Notes under the pieces: generated by a model | What the model saw: the letters and a program-made list of their open reading frames with translations, nothing else | Database searches by the model: none | What the model was told of the DNA's origin: nothing | Position numbers and translations under genes: made by a program | Origin: Alcaligenaceae bacterium SAGV5 | GTDB taxonomy: Bacteria; Pseudomonadota; Gammaproteobacteria; Burkholderiales; Burkholderiaceae_B | Direction of reading: 5' to 3' | DNA length: 64,000 nucleotides | Assembly: GCA_009360345.1 (NCBI GenBank) | Contig: SPDP01000002.1 | Coordinates: 682,001-746,000, forward strand | Shown: one piece after another, positions 52,233 through 61,378 of the stretch | Position numbering within the stretch: position 1 is the first letter of the stretch | Layout: every line of letters starts with the position of its first letter

Positions 52233-53141
52233 ATGATCAGCGAGAAGATCCTGAGGCAATTCATTGCCGTTGCCGAATCGCTGAATTTCGGCCGTGCCGC
52301 CGAGCGGCTGCACATCGCGCAGCCCGCCTTGAGCTACGCCGTCGGCAAGCTCGAACGGCACCTGGGCGTGCGCCTGCTGCACCGCGGGCGAGGCGGCGTC
52401 AGCCTGACTCCGGCGGGGCACACTTTCCTGGCGGAAGGCGAACGCCTGTTGCAGCAGATCGGCCATGCCGTCGAACAAACGCGCGCCGCGGCGCATGGCA
52501 AGGCGGGCAAGCTGACGATCGGCTTTCTGGGCACCTGTGGATACGGGCTCATGCCCCGGCTCGTGGAACACTTCCGCGGGGCCTGTCCGGACGTCGAGCT
52601 GCAATTGTTCGAAATGAGCACGCTGGAACAGCTCGCCGCCTTCGCCGACCAGCGCATAGACCTGGGCCTCCTGCGCACGCCGTTCTTCGGTCCCCAGGAC
52701 GATCTGGAGACGCATCTGCTGACGACCGACGAACTGGTGGCCGCGCTGCCGGCCGGCCATCCACTGTCGGGCCGGAAACGGATCACCATCTCCGACCTGC
52801 GCGATGCCAGATTCGTCGTGTTCGGCCGAGATCACGTTCCCGCCGCCTATGCCTCGCTGATGGCCCTGTGCCTGGGATCCGGCTTCCATCCCACCATCAT
52901 CCAGGAGTGCGCGCAGGTCTCGAGCATGCTTTCGGTCGTTGCCGCGGGGACAGGCGTGGGCATCGTCCCGGGCGACCTGCTCGCGCTCAGGCACCAGCGC
53001 GTCAGGTTCGTGCCCCTGTCGGCCACGCACCCCGCCGCCCGGGTCGAGGTGTCGCTGGCCTGGCGCAAGGACAGCGACCATGCGGGCGCGCGCAACTTCG
53101 TCGCCAGCGCCCGGGCCTGCCTGGAAGCGAATGCCGGCTAG
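52233..53141 (+). CDS. LysR-family transcriptional regulator
   Basis: A 302-residue LysR regulator of the CatR/BenM-like branch. The HTH is LRQFIAVAESLNFGRAAERLHIAQPALSYAVGKLE (split across helices), with an effector domain including FGRDHVPAAYASL. It is divergent from the Bug-fumarase pair. Its 3' end overlaps the convergent FAD oxidase gene by 4 bases. It probably regulates the Bug-fumarase unit. Confidence 0.92.
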   Translation: MISEKILRQFIAVAESLNFGRAAERLHIAQPALSYAVGKLERHLGVRLLHRGRGGVSLTPAGHTFLAEGERLLQQIGHAVEQTRAAAHGKAGKLTIGFLGTCGYGLMPRLVEHFRGACPDVELQLFEMSTLEQLAAFADQRIDLGLLRTPFFGPQDDLETHLLTTDELVAALPAGHPLSGRKRITISDLRDARFVVFGRDHVPAAYASLMALCLGSGFHPTIIQECAQVSSMLSVVAAGTGVGIVPGDLLALRHQRVRFVPLSATHPAARVEVSLAWRKDSDHAGARNFVASARACLEANAG

Positions 53142-54541
53142 CCGGCCGCAGCCACCACTTTCCCCGGATTCATGATTCCCAGCGGATCCACCGCGGCCTT
53201 GATCGTACGCATCAGCGCGATCTCGGACGCCGAGCGGGAATAGTGCAGGAACGCCCGCTTGTGCAGCCCGACGCCATGTTCGGCGGCAATGGAACCTCCC
53301 AGCGCCTGCACGCAGCCGTAGACCACTTCTTCGATCTCGTGCACGGGCAATGGCCGGTCGTCCACCTGTACGATGAAATGGATATTGCCATCGCCGGCGT
53401 GGCCGAAGGCAATGGTGCGCAGGGACGGCCACCCCGCGCCCAAGCGCTCGCGACAAGTGTCGACGAAATCGCCGATCCGGCCCGTGGGGACGCTGATATC
53501 GAACCCCACGCGCGGGCCGAGCGCGGGCAGGAAGTCGCTGCCGGACTCGCGCAGTTCCCAGAAGGCCTGGGTGTCGCGCAGCGACTGCGCGAGCGCGGCG
53601 TCCTCGACCAAGCCTTCCTCGATCGCCGCCTCGATCAGCGCGGTGAACGGGTCGGCATCCCTTTCCGGTTCGAAGCCCGAGGACTCGATCAGCAGGTAGA
53701 GTCCGTGATCCGCCGCCAGTGGCGCGGTCCCGCGGCCCTGGCGCGCGGCATGCGCCAGCGCCAGCCCGTAGAAATCCGGCCACATCAATTCGAACGCCGA
53801 CAGCGCCGGACCCAGCCGGGTGCGGGCCAGGCGCAGGAGGCGGCTCGCGGCGGCGTAGCCGGTCAGCGCGCACAGCGCGGTGTTCTGGCTGGCGGGCCGG
53901 GGCACCAGGCGCAGCACCAGGCGGGTGATGACGCCCAGCGTGCCCTCGCTGCCGATGAAAAGCTGCTTCAGGTCGAAGCCGGCATTGTTCTTCTGCATCC
54001 GGTTGAGCGAGGATACGATGGTGCCGTCGGGCAGCACCGCCTCCAGCCCCAGGACCAGGTCGCGCATCATGCCGTAGCGCAGCACGCGGTTGCCGCCCGC
54101 GTTGGTGGCGGCATTGCCGCCTATGCTGCACGAACCGCGGGCGCCGATGTCGAGCGGGAACATCCAGCCGGCGGCTTCGGCCGCCTCCTGCACGCGCTGC
54201 AGGGGCGTACCGGCCAGCACGGTCAGGGTGCCCGACCCGGCATCCGTTTCCTCGATGCCCTGCATGCGCTGCAGCGACAGCAGCACGCAGCCATCCACGG
54301 GCGTCGCGCCCCCGGACAACCCTGTCAGGCCGCCCTGCGGCACGACGGGCACCCGCAACCGGGAACAGCAGGCCAGCAGGCGCGAGACCTCGTCGGCCGT
54401 GCGCGGCAGGGCCAGGGCCAGCGGCTCATCGCCGGGCCCGGCGGCGACCACCCAATCGCGCAGATGGCGCTCGGGAATGTCGGCGGCGGACCGGACGACA
54501 TCCCCGCCCACCGCCGCCCGCAATTCGTCCAGCGCCCGCAT
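53138..54541 (-). CDS. GlcD-like FAD-linked 2-hydroxyacid dehydrogenase
   Basis: A 467-residue FAD_binding_4 protein. The FAD domain shows VPVVPQGGLTGLSGGA and GSCSIGGNAATNAGGNRVLRYG; the C-terminal domain has AFGHAGDGNIHF and AAEHGVGLHKRAFL, hallmarks of D-lactate, glycolate and D-2-hydroxyglutarate dehydrogenases. It is the last gene of the ABC transporter operon, 19 bases after the permease, so it probably oxidises the imported 2-hydroxy acid. D-2-hydroxyglutarate, the product of HglS enzymes, is one candidate substrate. Confidence 0.9.
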   Translation of the reverse strand: MRALDELRAAVGGDVVRSAADIPERHLRDWVVAAGPGDEPLALALPRTADEVSRLLACCSRLRVPVVPQGGLTGLSGGATPVDGCVLLSLQRMQGIEETDAGSGTLTVLAGTPLQRVQEAAEAAGWMFPLDIGARGSCSIGGNAATNAGGNRVLRYGMMRDLVLGLEAVLPDGTIVSSLNRMQKNNAGFDLKQLFIGSEGTLGVITRLVLRLVPRPASQNTALCALTGYAAASRLLRLARTRLGPALSAFELMWPDFYGLALAHAARQGRGTAPLAADHGLYLLIESSGFEPERDADPFTALIEAAIEEGLVEDAALAQSLRDTQAFWELRESGSDFLPALGPRVGFDISVPTGRIGDFVDTCRERLGAGWPSLRTIAFGHAGDGNIHFIVQVDDRPLPVHEIEEVVYGCVQALGGSIAAEHGVGLHKRAFLHYSRSASEIALMRTIKAAVDPLGIMNPGKVVAAAG

Positions 54542-54560
54542 CAGTGGCGATGCCCGGTCA

Positions 54561-55325
54561 TCAGATCGAGACCCGGTTGGCGGACTCGTGCCAGGGAATC
54601 ATCACCTTGCGCAGCGAACCCACGGCGAAATACAGCGAGAAGCCGATGGCCGCCAGCAACAGCACGACGGCGAACAAGGTGTCGACCTCGAGCTCCTGCA
54701 GCTTGATGGTGGCCAGGTAGCCCAGGCCGCGCGTGCCGGCCACGAATTCGCCCACCACCGCGCCGATGATGGCCAGCACGATGGCCATTTCCATCCCGGT
54801 CAGGATGTAGGGCAGCGAACTGGGAACGACCAGCAGGCGAAAACGCCGGGACTGCGTGGCCCGCCCCACCGTGAACACCTCGGACAGGCCGCGGTCCACC
54901 GATTTCGCGCCCAGGTAGCTGTTGGCGAACACGGGGAAAAAGGCCAGCACCGCCGAGACGATGATCTTGGATTCCAGCCCGAAGCCGAACCACAGGATGA
55001 ACAACGGGATCAGCGCGACCTTGGGCGTGACCTGCAAGGCGATCACGAAGGGCTTGAACACGGTGTCGAGAATGGCGACGCGGCCCAGGAGCTGACCGAC
55101 GATGGTGCCGAACACGATGGCGAACAGGAAGCCCCCGAGGCATTCGGTCAGCGTAATGCCCAGGTGGTAATAGGTGTCCGTGGAACCGAGCAGACGGAAC
55201 AGGGCCACCACGACCAGTTCGGGCGCCGGCAGCACCAGCGGCGACACCTCGAAGAAATGCACGTATCCCTTCCAGATCAGGAAGAACGCCGCCACGGCGG
55301 ATACTTGTAGAGCGAGTCGTTTCAT
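54561..55325 (-). CDS. ABC transporter permease (SsuC/TauC type)
   Basis: A 254-residue inner-membrane permease with six hydrophobic segments. The EAA loop is recognisable in RRFRLLVVPSSLPYILTGMEMAIVLA. N-terminal positioning and length match nitrate/sulfonate/taurine-type permeases. It follows the ATPase gene by 6 bases. Confidence 0.92.
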   Translation of the reverse strand: MKRLALQVSAVAAFFLIWKGYVHFFEVSPLVLPAPELVVVALFRLLGSTDTYYHLGITLTECLGGFLFAIVFGTIVGQLLGRVAILDTVFKPFVIALQVTPKVALIPLFILWFGFGLESKIIVSAVLAFFPVFANSYLGAKSVDRGLSEVFTVGRATQSRRFRLLVVPSSLPYILTGMEMAIVLAIIGAVVGEFVAGTRGLGYLATIKLQELEVDTLFAVVLLLAAIGFSLYFAVGSLRKVMIPWHESANRVSI

Positions 55326-55331
55326 GTCGGG

Positions 55332-56138
55332 TCAGAGCTCCAGTTTTTTCCGGATATCGCTGCACAACTTGCCGAACTCGGGCGAACCGAGGGCTTCCGT
55401 GCGGGGACGCGGCAGGTCGATCTTGAATTCGGCCACCACGCGGCCGGGACGGGCCGACATCACGATCACGCGGTCGGCCAGGTGCACGGCCTCGCTGATC
55501 GAGTGGGTGATCAGCAGCGCGGCGAACCCCTGCTCGGTCCAGATGCGTTCGGTATCGGCGGTGATCTGCTCACGCGTGAGCGCATCCAGCGCGCCGAACG
55601 GCTCGTCCAGGAGCAGCAGCTCGGGATCGGTGAACAGCGCGCGCGCCACCGAGGCGCGCTGCTTCATGCCGCCCGACAGTTCGGCCGGACGACGCTTCTC
55701 GAACCCGGTCAGGCCGACCAGCTTGCACAACGCGCGCGCGCGGTCGACGTCGGCGGCCGAGGCCCGGCCCTGCATGAGCCGGGGCAGCATGATGTTCTGC
55801 TCGACGCTGAGCCAGGGCAGCAGGCGATGCTCCTGGAAAGCCACGCCCATGCGCGGCGCCTGGCCTTCCCGGCCCCAGTCGATCTTGCCCTGGGTGGGCT
55901 CTTCGAGGCCGCACAGGATGCGCAGCAGGGTCGACTTGCCGCAGCCCGACGGCCCGACGATGGCGACGAACTCGCCCGCGCCGATGGACTGGCGGATGCC
56001 TTCGAGGGCCTGGACCGTGCCCGACTTGGTTTCGAAGCGCTTGGACACGCCGTCCACGCGGACCACTGGTCCGCGGCCGGCGTCCAGGGCATGCACGTTA
56101 CCGGCCGGCGGTACCGCGCGCACGGCGTTGTCAGCCAT
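55332..56138 (-). CDS. ABC transporter ATP-binding protein (SsuB/TauB type)
   Basis: A 268-residue ATPase. Walker A is GPSGCGKST, the signature is LSGGMKQRAS, Walker B is LLLLDEPFGALD and the switch His is in LLITHSISEAV. The order matches the NitT/TauT family. It overlaps the binding-protein gene by 8 bases and powers uptake of a small anion. Confidence 0.95.
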   Translation of the reverse strand: MADNAVRAVPPAGNVHALDAGRGPVVRVDGVSKRFETKSGTVQALEGIRQSIGAGEFVAIVGPSGCGKSTLLRILCGLEEPTQGKIDWGREGQAPRMGVAFQEHRLLPWLSVEQNIMLPRLMQGRASAADVDRARALCKLVGLTGFEKRRPAELSGGMKQRASVARALFTDPELLLLDEPFGALDALTREQITADTERIWTEQGFAALLITHSISEAVHLADRVIVMSARPGRVVAEFKIDLPRPRTEALGSPEFGKLCSDIRKKLEL

Positions 56139-57147
56139 TGGCGGCCTCCCAGATGTCGTTGGTGTACAGCGGCTTGGTGGTCGGCTGCTTGAGCAGGCCG
56201 GCCTGGCGCAGCAGCGACTCGCCCTCGGTCCACTGCGCCTCGTTGCAGCGCAGGACCTGCCTGGGGTTCGCGGCCGCCCACAGCTCGCGGTTGGCGCGCA
56301 TGTCGGCCAGCGCGATCGGCGTGTTGTCCGATCCGGGGATGTCGTACTTGCCGCGCATCAGCGCCACGGCCTTCTGCAACGCCGCGTCGTCCATCGCGAT
56401 CAGTTCCTGGGCCGAGCGATAGGCCGCGCGCAGGAAAGCCACGTAGGCGTCCTTGTTGGCGGCCAGTTCGGCTTCCTCGGCCACGTACACCTGCCCCGGC
56501 ACGCCGTCATCCATCTGCATGGTCGAGACGGGGAAGTTCTGGGCGGTCAGGCGGATGGCCGAGCTGGCATTGCCCAGGAAGCCCTGCACACGCTTGGACT
56601 GGATCATGCCGAAGGAGGCGGCGGAGTCGGCCACCCGCTCGCGGCGCACCGACTTGGGATCGACCTTGGCACGCATCAGCATCAGGTCCAGCGTGGCTTC
56701 CATCGAGCCGCCCGCCGACTGCACTCCGATGGCCTTGCCCGCCAGGTCCTGCGGCGTGCGGATCGGGGCGTCCTTGGATGAGATCACCGCGAACGGCGAC
56801 CGCTGGGCGATGGTGGCGATGGCGATGACCGGCGCATTGCTGTTGACGCGCGCCATCATGTAGTTGGCGCCGCCGGTACGGCCGGTCTGCACCTGCTTGG
56901 CCGCGGTCAGCTGGACGACCTGGGCGGCGCCGCGTCCGGCCTCGACCTTCAGGTCCAGGCCTTCCTTGGCGAAGTAGCCGGCCACCGACGCATACAGCAC
57001 CGGCGAGAAGGCCAGCGAGAACGACGACGGCGTCAGGAAGGTCAGCTTGCCCTTGCCCTGGGCGTGCACCACGGACACCAGTCCCGGCAGCGGCAACAGC
57101 GTGGCGGCGGCGGCAGCGGCGCTGCCGAGGAATTCGCGACGTTTCAT
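56131..57147 (-). CDS. ABC transporter substrate-binding protein (NitT/TauT type)
   Basis: A 338-residue periplasmic binding protein with a twin-arginine-like leader (MKRREFLGSAAAAAATLLPLPG). The ligand domain contains the NMT1/SsuA-like segments FAKEGLDLKVEAGRGAAQ and LAGKAIGVQSAGGSMEA. Related family members bind sulfonates, nitrate, phthalate or pyrimidine precursors. It leads the four-gene operon. A 33-base inverted repeat lies about 106 bases upstream (57253-57285). The downstream FAD oxidase suggests a hydroxy-acid ligand. Confidence 0.91.
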   Translation of the reverse strand: MKRREFLGSAAAAAATLLPLPGLVSVVHAQGKGKLTFLTPSSFSLAFSPVLYASVAGYFAKEGLDLKVEAGRGAAQVVQLTAAKQVQTGRTGGANYMMARVNSNAPVIAIATIAQRSPFAVISSKDAPIRTPQDLAGKAIGVQSAGGSMEATLDLMLMRAKVDPKSVRRERVADSAASFGMIQSKRVQGFLGNASSAIRLTAQNFPVSTMQMDDGVPGQVYVAEEAELAANKDAYVAFLRAAYRSAQELIAMDDAALQKAVALMRGKYDIPGSDNTPIALADMRANRELWAAANPRQVLRCNEAQWTEGESLLRQAGLLKQPTTKPLYTNDIWEAANG

Positions 57148-57252
57148 GAAAGGACTCCAGTTGTGGCCACCGGCGATCGCGGCGGGCCCGGCATGGCGCG
57201 GGAAGCATCCCGCCGGCAAAGGATAGGAAGAAAACCGAATGATTCCGGTTTG

Positions 57253-57285
57253 TGCCACATATAAAACGATGATTTATATATGGCA
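57253..57285. promoter_or_regulatory. Inverted repeat, likely operator of the ABC-oxidase operon
   Basis: TGCCACATATAAA (57253-57265) and TTTATATATGGCA (57273-57285) pair at 12 of 13 positions around a 7-base centre. It is an AT-rich island in GC-rich DNA, upstream of the ABC operon and 152 bases before thiS. A smaller inverted repeat, AACCG...CGGTT, adjoins it at 57234-57251. The remaining gap to thiS shows no gene. Confidence 0.5.
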
Positions 57286-57436
57286 TAAATACATAGTAGG
57301 TCACACCTGGAAACGGGTCCATAGGGTTAACCCCAGTAAAACAGTCGGATGAATGACCCCCACATTCCGCACTCCGTTACCGACCTGACTCGGAGCTTGC
57401 CGCACCACTCGCCCCAGACCGACTAAAATCGCGCTC

Positions 57437-57637
57437 ATGAATATCGTATTGAACGGGGAACCGCGCACCATCGAGGCAGCCTCCTCGGTGGCCGATCTGA
57501 TCCAGGCGCTGGGCTACGCGGGCAAGCGCGTGGCCATCGAGCGCAATGGCGAAATCGTCCCGCGCAGCGCGCACCAGCACACCCTCATCGCCAACGGCGA
57601 CCGGCTCGAAATCGTCGTCGCCGTCGGCGGAGGCTAG
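57437..57637 (+). CDS. thiS: Sulfur carrier protein ThiS
   Basis: A 66-residue ubiquitin-like protein ending in VGGG. The C-terminal Gly-Gly tail is adenylated and thiocarboxylated to donate sulfur to the thiamine thiazole ring. The [12 protein letters not shown] start and [12 protein letters not shown] segment match ThiS. It normally precedes thiG, but here a catalase gene follows after only 7 bases, so it is separated from the rest of the thiazole genes. Confidence 0.88.
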   Translation: MNIVLNGEPRTIEAASSVADLIQALGYAGKRVAIERNGEIVPRSAHQHTLIANGDRLEIVVAVGGG

Positions 57638-57644
57638 GATCACG

Positions 57645-59096
57645 ATGACCATGACCACGTCCCACAGCACCACCAGCGCCGGCGCCCCCGCCCCCAGCGA
57701 CCGTAATTCGCTGACGGCGGGCAGCGACGGACCGCTGGTCCTGCACGATGTGCATTTCCTCGAACAGATGGCGCACTTCAACCGGGAAAAAGTCCCCGAG
57801 CGCCAGCCCCACGCGAAGGGCTCCGGCGCCTTCGGCGTCTTCGAGGCCACCGAGGACATCTCCCGCTACACCAAGGCCGCCCTGTTCCAGAAAGGCTGTA
57901 AGACCGAGATGCTGGCCCGGTTCTCCACGGTGGCCGGCGAATCCGGCAGCCCGGACACCTGGCGCGACGTGCGCGGCTTCTCGCTGAAGTTCTACACCAC
58001 CGAAGGCAACTACGATCTGGTCGGCAACAACACGCCCGTCTTCTTCGTACGCGATCCGATCAAGTTCCCCCATTTCATCCGCAGCCAGAAGCGCCTGCCC
58101 GACTCGGGCCTGCGCGACGCCCACATGCAGTGGGACTTCTGGACACACAATCCGGAGTCGGCGCACCAGGTCACCTACCTGATGGGCGATCGCGGCATCC
58201 CGCAGTCCTGGCGCCACATGAACGGCTTCGGGTCGCACACCTACATGTGGGTCAACGCGGCGGGCGAGAAATTCTGGGTCAAGTATCACTTCCACAACCA
58301 GCAGGGCGAAAAGAACCTGACCAACGAGGAAGCCGCCCGCATCGCCGGCCAGGACGCCGACTACCACCGGCGCGACCTGTTCGAGGCGATCGCGCGCGGG
58401 GAACATCCCAAGTGGGTGCTGTCGGTGCAGGTCATGCCGTATGCCGAGGCCAAGACTTACCGCTTCAACCCCTTCGACCTGACCAAGGTGTGGCCGCACA
58501 AGGACTATCCGCTGATCAAGGTCGGCGTGATGACCCTGAACCGCAACCCGGTCAACTTCTTCGCCGAGATCGAACAGGCCGCCTTCTCGCCCGGCAATAC
58601 CGTGCCGGGCATCGGCCTGTCGCCCGACAAGATGCTGCTGGGCCGCGCCTTCGCCTACAACGACGCCCATCGCGCCCGCATCGGCACCAACTTCCACCAG
58701 TTGCCCGTGAACCGTCCGAAAGTGCCGGTCAACACCTACATGTTCGACGGCCACATGGCCTATGAGCACGCCGGCAATGCCGCCACCTACGCGCCCAACA
58801 GCACGGGACGCGCCTGGGCCGACGGCGGCGCGGCGCAGGAAGAAAGCTGGGAGGTCGACACCAGCCTGGTCCGGGAAGCCTACAAGCTGCGCAAGGACGA
58901 CGACGACTTCGGCCAGGCCGGCGCGCTGGTGCGCGACGTCTTCGACGACGCGCAGCGCCAGCGGCTGGTCGATACCGTGGTGGGCGGGCTGAAATCCGGC
59001 GTGCGCTCGCCGGTGCTCGAGCGGGCGTTCGACTACTGGAAGCAGGTCGACGCCGACATCGGCCGCCGCATCGAGGCCCAGTACAAGGCGGGCTAG
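57645..59096 (+). CDS. Monofunctional haem catalase
   Basis: A 483-residue small-subunit catalase that dismutates hydrogen peroxide. The distal His is in [10 protein letters not shown], the distal Asn region is [17 protein letters not shown], and the proximal haem Tyr is in [20 protein letters not shown]. The N-terminal [16 protein letters not shown] matches bacterial KatA-like proteins. ATG 57645 is used; ATG 57651 is an in-frame alternative. It may protect the oxygenase- and flavoenzyme-rich metabolism around it. A GC hairpin at 59108-59134 follows. Confidence 0.95.
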   Translation: MTMTTSHSTTSAGAPAPSDRNSLTAGSDGPLVLHDVHFLEQMAHFNREKVPERQPHAKGSGAFGVFEATEDISRYTKAALFQKGCKTEMLARFSTVAGESGSPDTWRDVRGFSLKFYTTEGNYDLVGNNTPVFFVRDPIKFPHFIRSQKRLPDSGLRDAHMQWDFWTHNPESAHQVTYLMGDRGIPQSWRHMNGFGSHTYMWVNAAGEKFWVKYHFHNQQGEKNLTNEEAARIAGQDADYHRRDLFEAIARGEHPKWVLSVQVMPYAEAKTYRFNPFDLTKVWPHKDYPLIKVGVMTLNRNPVNFFAEIEQAAFSPGNTVPGIGLSPDKMLLGRAFAYNDAHRARIGTNFHQLPVNRPKVPVNTYMFDGHMAYEHAGNAATYAPNSTGRAWADGGAAQEESWEVDTSLVREAYKLRKDDDDFGQAGALVRDVFDDAQRQRLVDTVVGGLKSGVRSPVLERAFDYWKQVDADIGRRIEAQYKAG

Positions 59097-59107
59097 CCCC
59101 CCGCCAT

Positions 59108-59134
59108 CCGGCGGCGCATCCCCCGCGCCGCCGG
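59108..59134 (+). terminator. Hairpin downstream of catalase
   Basis: CCGGCGGCGC (59108-59117) pairs perfectly with GCGCCGCCGG (59125-59134) around a 7-base loop, 11 bases after the catalase stop. There is no T-run, so it is a probable but not canonical terminator. Confidence 0.5.
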
Positions 59135-59251
59135 CTCCCCCCCATCTGGCCCGGAACTTGCAAGCAGAAGGATCGATGACCGGTCGGCGCCCACATCCGG
59201 GGCAAACATTTCGCATCATTAGGTGATTCCCCCAATGAGCGCTCGGCCAAA

Positions 59252-59290
59252 TACTCAGTACAGTGAATATATTGATCAGTCTACTGAGTA
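59252..59290. promoter_or_regulatory. 39-base inverted repeat upstream of the Bug-Pht5-CoxMSL operon
   Basis: TACTCAGTA (59252-59260) and TACTGAGTA (59282-59290) are perfect inverted 9-base arms separated by 21 AT-rich bases. It lies 72 bases before the Bug start codon in a gap with no gene. The size suits a dimeric or tetrameric repressor or activator, but no regulator gene is seen beside it in this window. Confidence 0.5.
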
Positions 59291-59361
59291 ATTTTGGTGC
59301 ATCACGGCACACATCCAGTGCGCCACTCCGATCCGATCAACCCGACCCCTGCGAGCTCCCC

Positions 59362-60348
59362 ATGCTGACCAAGATGCCCGTCCAACTGCTGTGCTCCCTG
59401 GCCTTCGCCGCGGCCCTCCTGCCCGCGGCGAAGGCCGAAGTCAAGGCAGCCCCAACCTTCCCCGTCAAGACGGTCGAGATCACCGTGCCCTACGCCGTGG
59501 GCGGCGGGGTCGACATGCTGGCCCGGCTCATCGGCGACCAGCTCGGCAGGCTCGGGCAGTCCGTCATCGTCGAGAACAAGGCGGGCGCCGGCAGTACCGT
59601 AGGCACCCGCATCGTCGCGGGCAAGCCCAAGGACGGCCATTCCCTGCTGATGATGAACGATGCCTATTCCCTGGCGCCCGCCATCTACAAGAACCTTGGC
59701 TACGACCCCAAGAAGGATCTGGCGGCCGTGATCAATGTCGCCTACGCTCCCATGCTGGTGGTGGTGCCGGCGTCCTCGCGCTTCAAGACCCTGGCCGACG
59801 TGGTGGAGGTGGGCCGCCAGCCGGGCTCCAAGCTGTCGTACGGCTCCTGCGGCGCCGGGACCGACCCGCACCTGGCGGGCGAAATGATGAACATCGAGTT
59901 CAAGATGCACAACGTGCACGTTCCGTACAAAGGCTGTGGCCCCGCCCTGGTCGACGTCCTGGGCGGGCAGGTGGACCTGGCGATAGTCACCATCTCCGGC
60001 GCGCTGACCTACATTTCCTCGGGCAAGCTGCGCGCGCTGGCCATCACCTCCAGCGACCGCTCGAAGGCCGTGCCCGACGTGCCCACCGTGGCCGAGAGCG
60101 GCGCACCCGGCTTCAACCTCAGCCAATGGCAGGGGCTGGCGGTTCCCGGCGGCACGCCGGACAACGTCAAGACGGACATCTACAAGACGGTGTCGGCCAT
60201 CATGAAGACCGACGCCATGCGCAAGCGGCTCGAGGACCTGGGCTACACCACCGCGGACGAAGGCCCGGCCGCGTTCCAGAAAATCGTCAACGACGACATC
60301 GACCGTTTTGCCGCGCTGGCCAAGAAGATCGGCCTGAGCGCGGACTGA
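59362..60348 (+). CDS. Bug-family periplasmic substrate-binding protein
   Basis: A 328-residue Bug receptor. Signal MLTKMPVQLLCSLAFAAALLPAAKA precedes FPVKTVEITVPYAVGGGVDMLARLI; VIVENKAGAGSTVGTRIVA follows. ATG 59362 gives a proper signal peptide; the longer open frame upstream reads through the operator. It is first in the operon with the Pht5-like and molybdenum hydroxylase genes and probably binds the aromatic acid they process. Confidence 0.92.
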   Translation: MLTKMPVQLLCSLAFAAALLPAAKAEVKAAPTFPVKTVEITVPYAVGGGVDMLARLIGDQLGRLGQSVIVENKAGAGSTVGTRIVAGKPKDGHSLLMMNDAYSLAPAIYKNLGYDPKKDLAAVINVAYAPMLVVVPASSRFKTLADVVEVGRQPGSKLSYGSCGAGTDPHLAGEMMNIEFKMHNVHVPYKGCGPALVDVLGGQVDLAIVTISGALTYISSGKLRALAITSSDRSKAVPDVPTVAESGAPGFNLSQWQGLAVPGGTPDNVKTDIYKTVSAIMKTDAMRKRLEDLGYTTADEGPAAFQKIVNDDIDRFAALAKKIGLSAD

Positions 60349-60378
60349 GAATCCGAGCATCCACCAAAAGGAAAATCG

Positions 60379-61371
60379 ATGAACAAACTGAACATCAGTC
60401 TCTCCGTAGGCAACTACGACCGCACCCAGGCCCTGTTCGACGGCCGCGTGGCCATCGAGGGCTGCAACGTGCGCGCCGTGCCGCTGGAGCCTGAGGAGGC
60501 CTTCCACCGCGCCTTCCGCTACGAAGAGTTCGACGTGACGGAAATCTCGATGAGCAGCCACATGATGACCACGGCGCGCGGCGACAACAAGTACGTCGCG
60601 GTGCCCGCCTTCCTGTCGCGGGTCTTCCGCCAGTCGGGCATCTACGTGCGCACCGACCGCGGCATCCAGCGCCCGCAGGATCTCAAGGGCAAGACCATAG
60701 GCGTCCCCGAGTACCAGATCACCGCGAACGTCTGGATCCGCGGCATCCTCGAGGACGAATACGGCGTCAAGCCAGCCGACATCAAGTGGCGGCGCGGCGG
60801 CGTCGAGGAACCGGGGCGGGGCGAACGCGCGCCGATCGAGCTGGATCCGTCCATCGACCTGCGGCAGATCCCCGACGACAAGACCCTGTCGGGCATGCTG
60901 GAGTCCGGCGAGATCGACGGCTACATCGGCGCCCGCGCGCCGTCCTGCTTCCTGCGCGGCGCCCCCAATGTGGGCCGCCTGTTCGGCGATTACATCGACG
61001 CCGAAAAGGACTATTTCCGCCGCACCCGCATCTTCCCCATCATGCACATGGTGGGCATACGCAAGTCGCTGGTGGAAGAAAACCCATGGCTGCCGGTCAG
61101 CGTCTACAAGGCCTTCCTGAAGGCCAAGGCCCTGGCCGTCAAGGAGCTGGACGAGATCTGCCATCTGGCGGTCACCCTGCCCTGGATGGTCCACCACCAC
61201 AACGAGGCCAAGGCGCTGATGGGCGAGGACTACTGGCCCTACGGCCTGCCCGCCAACCATCACGTGATCGAGACCTTCGCGCGCTACCACCACGACCAGG
61301 GCCTGTCGCGCCGGCGGGTCGCGCCCGAGGAACTGTTCGCCGCCTCGGCCCTCGACCTGTCGAAGATCTGA
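60379..61371 (+). CDS. 4,5-dihydroxyphthalate decarboxylase (Pht5)-family protein
   Basis: A 330-residue protein of the Pht5 family, which has a periplasmic-binding-protein-like fold but acts in the cytoplasm. It has no signal peptide. Landmarks are LNISLSVGNYDRTQALFDGRV, LEPEEAFHRAFRYEEFDVTEIS and VTLPWMVHHHNEAKALMGEDYWPYG. The known member decarboxylates 4,5-dihydroxyphthalate to protocatechuate. AAAGGAAAA before ATG 60379 is an adequate ribosome site. Next to a molybdenum hydroxylase, it could decarboxylate a hydroxylated aromatic or pyridine carboxylate. Confidence 0.88.
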   Translation: MNKLNISLSVGNYDRTQALFDGRVAIEGCNVRAVPLEPEEAFHRAFRYEEFDVTEISMSSHMMTTARGDNKYVAVPAFLSRVFRQSGIYVRTDRGIQRPQDLKGKTIGVPEYQITANVWIRGILEDEYGVKPADIKWRRGGVEEPGRGERAPIELDPSIDLRQIPDDKTLSGMLESGEIDGYIGARAPSCFLRGAPNVGRLFGDYIDAEKDYFRRTRIFPIMHMVGIRKSLVEENPWLPVSVYKAFLKAKALAVKELDEICHLAVTLPWMVHHHNEAKALMGEDYWPYGLPANHHVIETFARYHHDQGLSRRRVAPEELFAASALDLSKI

Positions 61372-61378
61372 ACACGCC

